Below are positions 57,448 through 64,000 of a stretch of DNA of 64,000 nt, in pieces. The position numbers and the translations under genes were made by a program. The stretch covers positions 248,001 to 312,000 of the forward strand of contig QVRM01002014.1 in NCBI GenBank assembly GCA_003439945.1, written 5' to 3'. Source of the stretch: Dermanyssus gallinae (Eukaryota > Arthropoda > Arachnida > Mesostigmata > Dermanyssidae). The notes beneath the pieces were generated by a model. That model saw only the letters and a list, made by a program, of their open reading frames with translations. It was not told the origin of the DNA and ran no database searches. Position 1 is the first letter of the stretch; each line of letters begins with the position of its first letter.

Positions 57448-58443
57448 TGTTTGAAGTGTGCGCTCCCGTTAAAAACGGGTGAACAACTGGTTGTGTGCAG
57501 CTAAGGCTACTCAAAAGTGTTTCACGGGGGTTGTCTCAACCCCGAGCTCCCCAAGGATGATTACAAATGAGAAGGAACTAATTATTTAACTAACTAACCC
57601 CAAAGATGATTACAAATGTACTCGGCTCTCTGTGGAGCCTGTGACACTCAGGAACCAAGCCAAGGTACGTTGAGCGGCCGATTGAGTGAACTACAGTGGA
57701 ACTTTGTGAAACTGTGGCTACCACACACGGAACTGCAGGAGCGGGTTGCTAAAATGGAGGCAATCCCGCAAGAACAGTTTGCCGCACCACTCACGCTTAC
57801 AGGGGGTTTGAACTCCACGCTAAGTGACAAAATTAGAGTGGAGGAATGCGGCGGAACGCGGACAACGCGGCAAAGCTAGCAGACTGCAGAGAAAAAGGTA
57901 ACGTCACTAAGGCAAGGACGAGAGGTCTGGTGCTGGACGAGAGATGCTGGTGAAATTAGCAAAAACAACCACGCAGGCGCCAAGAGAAGCTCGGCGTCTG
58001 CAGAGTTGAGTAATGACAGCTGCAACTCAAACGGCACTGTTGTTGAGATAGAACCACCGGGTGGTGGTACAGCGACGTCACCAACTGCGGTAACAACAAG
58101 ACCGGCAGCAGATCCAGCTGATCCACAACCGGAGGAGAAGGCAGACGACGATGGCTTTGTTGTGGTTCGTAAACGACGAGACAACAAGACAAAACATCGA
58201 ATGCAGAGGGGCAGCGCAACAGATGACATAAGCGGATTGGAAGTCTATGCCAGACCTGGGAAGATCTGCGCCTTGAGAGTGGTACGATTGGCGCAGAAGA
58301 CGTCGGCGGTCGGGCTGCAAGCGTGGCTAGCTGGCAGGGGCATAACTGTGAAAGCAGTTTGGAAGCTACATACACATGGTAGTGATGCTGTGTTCTGTGT
58401 GGTGGTGCGTGTTAAAGATTACGCAAACTGTTGCAGAAATTAA
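57448..58443 (+). pseudogene. family B ORF1: PHD-like finger and C-terminal domain
   Basis: CLKCALPLKTGEQLVVCS starts a PHD-like finger, followed by GYSKVFHGGCLNPELPKDDY with its H-x2-C pair, then CGACDTQEPSQGTL (57,635), the closing C-x2-C. RLSELQWNFVKLWLPHTEL and VAKMEAIPQEQFAAPLTLTG follow, shared with the 33-kb copy. A second frame from 58,006 has a Pro/Ala-rich part, DDDGFVVVRKRRDNKT, and a compact domain ICALRVVRLAQKTSAVGLQA to VKAVWKLHTHGSDAVFCVVV, the alpha/beta pattern of the RRM-like domain known from several LINE ORF1 proteins. It ends at 58,441. A stop inside the finger and frameshifts show the copy is dead. A 28-bp insertion interrupts the finger near 57,577. Confidence 0.7.
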
Positions 58444-59420
58444 TTCTGGCCGAAGGGAAGCCTGTTCCGTCGCTGGGTTGGGGACGTCCCCTACGAGAGG
58501 ATGGTTAAGGAGAGTTTTAGTGCGCCTGGTGGTCCAAGCCCCCGTACGTGACTGATTAGTTCTAGAACTGCAAGCGTAGTGACAAACATACCTCTGCGAG
58601 TGCTTCTCTGGAATTGTGAGGGACTTAAGAGGGCAATTGATCTTGCACGTGATGACATGTTTAAGTTGGTTGACATTGCACTCCTTACGGAGACATTTCA
58701 GCGGGACGAACTGCATATCAATGATATGCGGGGGTTTCACCAGCTGGCTGTCTTACCTGCGGGAGGTCGGGGAAGACCTGTGGGTGGGTTATCTATCTAC
58801 CTACATAAACGCTTAAAACCTGACCATGCCAACTATCGTCGGCAGTGATTTCAATGCCAGAATCGATTGTGGGGCCAACGATGATAAAGGCGAGGTGCTG
58901 CTTCAAGTGATGGAAAATATTGGTCTGAAATGTGCTAACGCACGTGAAGACTATACATATTTAAGTCACAATGGAAGCAGCTCCATCAACCTGTTTTTTC
59001 ACAACCTTGTCAGCCGGCCGTGAAATTAAAAGCTTCGATGTTCTTGATGAAGCGGCCCGAAAGCACCAACCAGTGTTGGCCGTTGTCGATGTTCCCGGTA
59101 TTTGGCGAGACCAACGTAACCCGCCGCGCTGATCTGCAATGAGACGGATTAGTCTATCTCTTTTGGACAGAGCGGTGAGCGGTCTTGAGGTAAGCCCTGA
59201 CATCGATTCCACTTGTGATCAGTTGGAGAAAACGATGAGAAATGCAGTGAAGTGGAAAAGGTTATGGTAGAAGAGATCACGCCCGTGGTACTCTCCAGCC
59301 TGCTACCTCGCCCACGATGAAGTGCTTGGACTCCTGCGCCAAGCTAGAGCCAGAGCACCATCATCACTGCAAGCCAGGCGGGACTACTTTGAGCGTAGAA
59401 AGGCCTAAATAAGACTCTGC
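58444..59420 (+). pseudogene. family B endonuclease and linker
   Basis: IPLRVLLWNCEGLKRAIDL from 58,588 holds the Asn of WNCEG (58,609). KLVDIALLTETFQRDELHIN holds the catalytic Glu. RGRPVGGLSIYL is the GGL block. After a frameshift, TIVGSDFNARIDCGANDDKG (from 58,829) is the GDxN box with Gly-Asp partly kept. SSSINLFFHN (58,975) is the SxxD box with Asp changed to Asn. The linker to 59.4 kb is in shifted frames. The segment between GGL and GDFN is deleted. Confidence 0.8.
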
Positions 59421-60020
59421 TATGATCATAAAAAGGAACACGCAAGGCGGGAGGAACGACGGCTGCTCGCAGGGGCAGAACGAGAGCCTTCAGCTTACAT
59501 CGTGCGACCTCGTAGGGCGGTGAATCCGCTTAGCGACGGGCAGGTAAAGGCCCACTTAACAAATCTCTTATTCAGTTGTGACATTGCGGCCGTATCTCCA
59601 ATCGTACAGCATCCGCTTACACTGGAGCAGCACAACATGAATCTGCCTTTTGGGGGTGGAGGAGGTGTGTCAGGTCCTACGGTCACTCCCGAAGAGAAAT
59701 AACTCAGGGCCCGATCAGGTTTGCTATGCATTGGATCTAGTCACTGCCTCTCTTGTTAGAAACTCTTTGTGATTTCTTTAACGAAATTATAAAGAGGGGG
59801 CGGATGCCTAAAGTCTGGCATGTCGCCAGGCTTTCTCTTCTATTCAAGGGTAGGCATGGTGATGACAAGCAGGATCCAAATCTCTATCACAGCAGGCGTT
59901 GGAACGCACATTGAAGAAGATTTTCTGTAAGTTGGTTATTCGACGGATTGAGCACGTGGCTGAAGAGGCACTTCCACCGGAGCAATTCTGTTTTAGGAAA
60001 GGCCGAGGCACCCGCGATGC
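59421..60020 (+). pseudogene. family B RT, N-terminal part
   Basis: ARREERRLLAGAEREPSAYI (about 59,437) and VRPRRAVNPLSDGQVKAHLT correspond to the relic at 0.9 kb. Decayed fingers follow (NSGPDQV near 59,705). KLVIRRIEHVAEEALPPEQF (about 59,929) leads to CFRKGRGTRDAI, where the family-C insertion begins. Confidence 0.8.
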
Positions 60021-60024
60021 AATT

Positions 60025-60840
60025 TAAAAACTATGGTTAATTAGTTCGTTTCCCTTGCCAACCGTTGTAGGCTATCGAAGCTCTGGCACCCCTCGAAATT
60101 ATATCGGAGGCAATGCTGAAGGCAATATCTACATATACAGGTTGCTTGCAGCTCATGAAAGTCTCTTCGGGAACAAAGCTGGTGATGGAGGCCATGCACA
60201 GCGTATCGAGTGATGACATGTCGGAGGTCCTGCAGGGCTTCCTTCCAAGCAGAGGATGTCATGGTTCGAGTTTGGTAGAAATCCGTTGGGATGTCGCGCA
60301 TCTTCTCTGCGAAGGTAGTCCTGAACGATTGAAGAGCAGGTGTGGGCCGGAGCTGGAAGCGTGTCACGAGGTCTTCTAGATATGGTCCTGTCCCGGCCAA
60401 CGCGTACACCAGTCGGTTCTGGGCGTTCCGCGGTAAGCCCAAGACTCTCTTCAAGAACGTTGCTTTGACCTTGTCCAGTTGGTCCAGCTGATGTGCCGAC
60501 AGGTGCTCCCAGATGACATCGATTCCGTAGGAGGCAACCGAAGATACCTTGAGGTGGAAGAGCTGAAGGGCGGTCGACAGGGAGAGCTTCTGTGGCTCGC
60601 CGATCGTCGCCATGGCCACGACGCTCTTTGACACGCGCTCGGTGATGTGCTTGCTAAAGCACACACCCCGGCTGGAGAAGACCACCCCCAGGTAGCAATA
60701 GTTGCTCACATACTCAATGGGCGAGTTGCGTAGTCAAAGACGATCGTGAGAGGCGAGGGCGCCTTCTGTCCTGAACTTGACAGCCTTGGTCTTCGACGCG
60801 TTCACACGCTTGGGAACAGCTGTGTTAACTTGTCTACGTC
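60025..60840 (-). pseudogene. family C RT C-terminal half, antisense, open frame of 222 codons
   Basis: Frame 60,709 to 60,041 is uninterrupted. Before it (about 60,800 leftward) NASKTKAVKFRTEGALASHD is the block after YADD. The main frame has SNYCYLGVVFSSRGVCFSKH, ITERVSKSVVAMATIG, LFHLKVSSVASYGIDVIWEH, then VKATFLKRVLGLPRNAQNR, the thumb blocks seen at 47.2-47.4 kb with roughly half the residues identical. HGLHHQLCSRRDFHE and then CICRYCLQHCLRYNFEGC form the C-terminal module. It ends at RETN, a few bases before the element end. Longest intact RT piece in the window. Confidence 0.9.
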
Positions 60841-60879
60841 TGGCGTCGGTTGACTGTTTGTAAACAACAATCGGCTGGG

Positions 60880-62100
60880 GGTGACATATATATATACGTG
60901 TGAAACCAGCAGCGACGCCTTTTCTTTTACGTTACAAAAAAGGTCGAGAACTGGGCCGCAGATCTATCCCGACGGATGCGCTCACGACACATCACCTCCA
61001 CGGATCGTGCCTGTCGCCCTCGGGTCAAGCATTCGCCCAAGGCAACCCCCTGGCCTACAGATGCAGGCTCTGCCGAGTTGGCGAACCCGCCGTGGGAGAG
61101 GCCGCACTCCCTCGAATCCACAGCCTCCTAGATGCTCTGGATGGTAACTCTCTTGCGGACATCCTGTCTCTTGTCCTCCAAAGGAGCCGGCTCCTGGAGA
61201 GAGGTTGCCGATCTGCGGAAGGAGATCGTGGCCCTTCAGAGGACGCCGGTCGTCCCCGTGGACGCCTCCATGGATACCCGACCTTCCTCTTCTGCCTCGG
61301 CGGGCTCGATGCAGGCCGCCCAGCGTGCTAAGAAGAAAGTCCTTCAGTTTGGTGACGGGTCTGTCAAAAAGATCTGGGTACACCTTGGCGGACAGCTATC
61401 CAAACACAGCCGGATCACTGTCTTGAACCTGCAGGGCAAAACTGGCCTGCAAATGCTGGAGGAGGCGAGGAAGAAGATGGAGGAGGACCCCGGCACGCAC
61501 TACGGGCTCTTCTTCCACCCTGGACCAGGAGACTGCCTGCAGCTCGAGAAGGATGAGCTCCTCTCCGGGACCGCGGACTTTGTCTCCTGGCTGTCGCCGA
61601 CCTCCCCAGGATCCCAGCTGACCGTGTACTCCATCCTGCTGCTCCACCCGGAGTGCAAAGCGGCCAACAACGCGCTTTTAATCCTGGCTGAGTCAGGGGC
61701 GATGACCTTCCAGCCGCTGACCAGGATCCGGCAACCCATGCTGATCAGAGCGGCGACGGTGTACAACGACGAGTTGCTACCGTGGCAAACGTGGCAGCTC
61801 GCAACATGGCCACTTTTTGGGGGAACGTCTTCTCAAGAAGACGCCACCACAGGCTGTGAAGGGCGCACCGAAGAAGGACAAGAAGGGAGAGAAGCCCGGC
61901 AAGATGGACACGGCCTTCCAAGTCCCTCCGGAACTTCCGCGACTGTGTCACTTCATGGCGCAGGCGCTGAAAGAGTTCGAGGAGATCAAGGCGCAGCACC
62001 AACGCCAACCCGCGGGATACCAGAACCTCGGCGGGCGCCAGAAACAGGGCTTCAATGTAAGAGGGAGAACGGGACGTCAGGAGCGGCCCCCGTCGCCCCC
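60880..62100 (+). pseudogene. family C ORF1: partial PHD finger plus SGNH-like domain
   Basis: The PHD finger is partial: HHLHGSCL has H-x2-C, and AYRCRLCRVGE (about 61,060) has the last C-x2-C. After a frameshift the frame from 61,132 reads KVLQFGDGSVKKIWVHLGGQ, the esterase nucleophile region with GDG-S (about 61,351), and HYGLFFHPGPGDCLQLE, the place of the H-x-G-x-N block with Asn changed to Gly. A second frameshift near 61,800 leads to ARNMATFWGERLLKKTPP and a Lys-rich tail, corresponding to ARRAAIFLEVKVQ of family A. GC content is clearly higher than in the surrounding DNA. Confidence 0.75.
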
Positions 62101-62974
62101 ACTAAACTGTTGTCAGTGGAATTGCGAGGGTTTCGCTTCAGTAATGAGTTGCATTCCCGCAGCTGTTCTGGCTGCGTTCGACATAATCCTTCTTACTGAA
62201 ACTTTTGCCACAAAAGGTTTTGTTGTTGAAGGTTTCTATGCTCATCGCTGTCTCGCAGCGAAGCCCTCCCGTGGTCAGCCAATAGGAGGAGTTTCACTCC
62301 TGATCGGCCCCAGACTTAGTAAGTCAGAAATTCTACTAGCAGAGGACAACACTTTAGTACTTTCCACTCGCGACTTCGCCTTAGTGGGAATGTACAGCAG
62401 TAGTGGCGGCGACACCACGCTGGATCTGCTGGACAAGATCAGCCGAGGGTTAGCCTGCGTCCCCGACGACCACCTGGTGCTCCTCGCCGGCGACCTCAAC
62501 TGCAGGCTAGACGAGCCTTCACTCTCTTCTCGTACGGAGGCAGTGTTGACGGCACTCCAAGAGTATGGGCTCTGGATTTGCTCAGACCGGTCCCTTCCCA
62601 CCTACCACTCCGACTCCCGAGGCCCCCAAGATAACCGACGGCGACATTGCAGCTCCACCATTGATATCTTCGCATTCAGGGATGCCAGCTCTGATATCGT
62701 CTTTAGAGGTTGGCCAACGGGCTCGGCTATGATGGGACTCAGGAAACACATCCCCGTCGCAGTCGCTCTGGCTGTCAATCCCGACGCTCTGGGCGCCAGA
62801 AGACAGCGCGTGTCTAAGGCCATCAACATTGGGCTACTCCGGGAAAAAAATTTGCGGTTCGATCCTGCAGTTCTGGTGGACGTCGATGTGGACGGCCTCT
62901 CCGCCGTTCTTACCAGCCTCATCATCGATGCAGCTCTTCCCCATGGAGTCTGTTCGCGCAAATCACCGCCCTGA
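61817..62974 (+). pseudogene. family C: ORF1 tail continuous with APE endonuclease, 385-codon open frame
   Basis: One open frame carries the basic ORF1 tail (MGERLLKKTPPQAVKGAPKK) and then the complete endonuclease. Catalytic and binding motifs are all visible: NCCQWNCEGF (Asn box, 62,107), DIILLTETFATKGF (Glu box, 62,178), GQPIGGVSLLIGPRLS, LVLLAGDLNCRLDEP (GDxN, 62,478), LQEYGLWICSDRS, HCSSTIDIFAFRD (SxxD, 62,647), and LRKHIPVAVAL (62,740), the SDH box with Ser-Asp changed to Arg-Lys. It is the most complete endonuclease of the window; only the final Asp of the SDH pair is missing. Confidence 0.88.
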
Positions 62975-62989
62975 TTTGACAGAGACTGC

Positions 62990-63600
62990 TATCAAGCAAG
63001 GCATTACCTAATGCAGCTTCTGATGGCGTCTAGAGCATGCAACGTGATGAAGAACGCCTACAGCGCGTTCCGACGAGACTACCTTCTCCTGCTGCAGATA
63101 AAAAGGTGGCCTTCGCCAAACTACAGGAGCAACGACTGGTCCTACAGGCACAGGAGACTCCGTATTCCTACCTGAAGGGGCCGTTCAAGTTCAAGAGCTG
63201 TCCCATCGCGCCCGTGAAGCTTCGATCCTACTTCGAGCGTATGTTCACGAGTGCTTCCACCATCCCGGACTCCATCCCCGCTACAACTCTTCCCGCAACC
63301 GCCTGGGAACAGGAGTTTGCGCGGTCTCTTGAGTCATCGTTCTCTGAGGACGAGGTCTCCAGCGCCATTCAGCATCTCAAGAACAACAAGGCGTTTGGCG
63401 CTGACCGCGTGAGAAACGAGCACCTAAAGGTGGCCACCTCGCTGATCCCCTCTGGACAACCCTTGTCAACAAATGCCTATCCCAAGGACGAATTCCTGAA
63501 GCATGGAGGGAGTGCATTTTGAAGGTCATCCCCAAGGGTAAAGGCGACCTTCTTCTTGAGTCATCATGGAGAGGGATAGCAAAGAAAAGCTGTGTGTACA
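62990..63600 (+). pseudogene. family C RT N-terminal part
   Basis: Frame 63,037-63,522: SYFERMFTSASTIPDSIPAT, then LKNNKAFGADRVRNEHLKVA (about 63,382), the block normally NNKAPGPDGVxNE. A shifted frame gives LKVIPKGKGD, and SSWRGIAKKSCVYK (about 63,559) is the last family-C block before family B resumes. Confidence 0.85.
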
Positions 63601-64000
63601 AGCAGTCTTTATTGACTGCGTCAAGGGCTTTGACAAAGCCCCTCGCCATCTGCTGGTTGAAGCATTCCAACGAGCAGGAGTGGGTGGCTCTCTCCTGAGT
63701 GTAATAGCAAGTTTCTTTGAGGAGGACACCTTGTTGATAGACGGTGAGCAGGGTGTATTAGAGATTAAGCAAAATGTGGGAACTCCGCATCGAGACCCGC
63801 TAAGCTGCGTCTCGTTTACACTTCTCTTTGCTGACCTCGTCAGTTACGCCCGACAGGAGTACCAAAAGCCGTAGTGGTGATGTATGCAGATGATATCGTG
63901 GTCGCTCATCGCCATTTAGGTGCCAATTCAGGCGTGGACGTCGATTGGCTGCCAGAGACGTTATACGTTGCTGCGGCCAATCATGGGAGTTTGTTAACTC
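63601..64000 (+). pseudogene. family B RT, central part, cut by the window end
   Basis: AVFIDCVKGFDKAPRHLLVE with the catalytic Asp block VKGFDKA kept, RAGVGGSLLSVIASFFEEDT, LEIKQNVGTPHRDPLSC (the PQGDPLSP block with Gln-Gly changed), then VVMYADDIVVAHRHLGA with intact YADD at 63883-63894. The matching copy at 33.7-34.0 kb is much more decayed. A deletion follows YADD. Confidence 0.85.

Larger units (their letters stand above)
60021..63600. mobile_element. family-C CR1 LINE inserted with internal inversion (twin-priming structure)
   Basis: The left 0.82 kb (60,025-60,850) is the 3' part of the element in antisense, with its 3' terminus at 60,025. The right 2.75 kb (about 60,850-63,600) is the 5' part in sense, running from ORF1 to the middle of RT. 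The RT stretch between the two parts (from SCVYK to about NASKTKAV, some 150-200 residues) is absent. Family-B sequence flanks both sides. No target-site duplication is seen; about 60 bp of target are missing. Confidence 0.85.
57415..64000 (+). mobile_element. CR1-type LINE family B, split by a family-C insertion, cut by the window end
   Basis: 5' end tgtctgctagcagtcgt as at 32.8 kb. Family-B sequence runs to about 60,020 (…KGRGTRDAI) and resumes at about 63,601 (AVFIDCVKGFDKAPRHLL). In the 33.6-kb copy the two parts are separated by about 60 bp, so this much was lost when family C inserted. The element continues beyond 64,000. Confidence 0.85.

Noticed and set aside
61132..62199. Second half of a 355-codon frame beyond about 61,800
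   Set aside because: Comparison with family A shows that the true ORF1 tail is in the neighbouring frame (ARNMATFWGERLLKK); the part after about 61,800 is a shadow.

Overview
This is eukaryotic, non-coding-rich DNA, almost certainly from a metazoan. It has spliced-exon signals (GT...AG with pyrimidine tracts), tRNA-derived SINEs, several clades of non-LTR retrotransposon (LINE), a Tc1/mariner relic, MITE-like inverted-repeat elements and many long (TA)n tracts. I see no operon, no ribosome-binding-site logic and no intact single-copy host gene. The mix of CR1-type, R1-type and Jockey/I-type LINEs with Tc1 suggests an arthropod; a chelicerate such as a tick is only a guess.

Layout. 0.8-2.3 kb: RT relic of a CR1-type family here called B. 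2.9-5.3 kb: antisense R1-type LINE. 6.2, 14.0 and 17.2 kb: three candidate plus-strand exons with unknown product. 7.3-7.9 kb: Tc1/mariner relic. 9.5-13.8 kb: two degenerate CR1 copies in tandem. 14.4-15.0 kb: MITE. 15.2-17.05 kb: LINE carrying a composite SINE insertion. 19.85-21.7 kb: antisense LINE with a 31-bp-arm hairpin. 22.0-23.6 kb: LINE fragments. 25.6-29.6 kb: antisense CR1 tail followed by an antisense Jockey/I-type LINE whose ORF1 has three zinc knuckles; it is interrupted by a short poly(A) retro-insertion. 29.7-30.1 kb: minisatellite. 30.2-38.5 kb: fragments of at least four further LINEs plus one SINE with target-site duplication (TSD).

39.0-57.0 kb is the most unusual region. 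It is a direct array of five units whose ancestral length is about 1.9-2.1 kb. Each unit carries a short open frame without stops that ends at a GTATGT splice donor. Indels among the five copies are multiples of three. The RT fragment that is part of the repeat is recognisable in four of the units. The array was later hit by a near-full-length 5.3-kb CR1 element (PHD finger plus SGNH-esterase ORF1, endonuclease, RT; 9-bp TSD), a 1.0-kb LINE, a SINE with a 16-bp TSD, a MITE and a 2.2-kb LINE.

57.4-64.0 kb: a family-B CR1 element split by a 3.58-kb insertion of family C. In that insertion the 3' part is antisense and the 5' part is sense, which is the signature of twin-primed reverse transcription.

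Nearly all recognised proteins are parts of mobile-element machinery: ORF1 proteins that bind RNA or modify lipid or nucleic-acid partners, APE-type endonucleases that nick the target, and reverse transcriptases. Almost all are broken by stops and frameshifts. The nesting order gives a relative chronology: array formation first, then CR1-A insertion, then a LINE insertion inside CR1-A.
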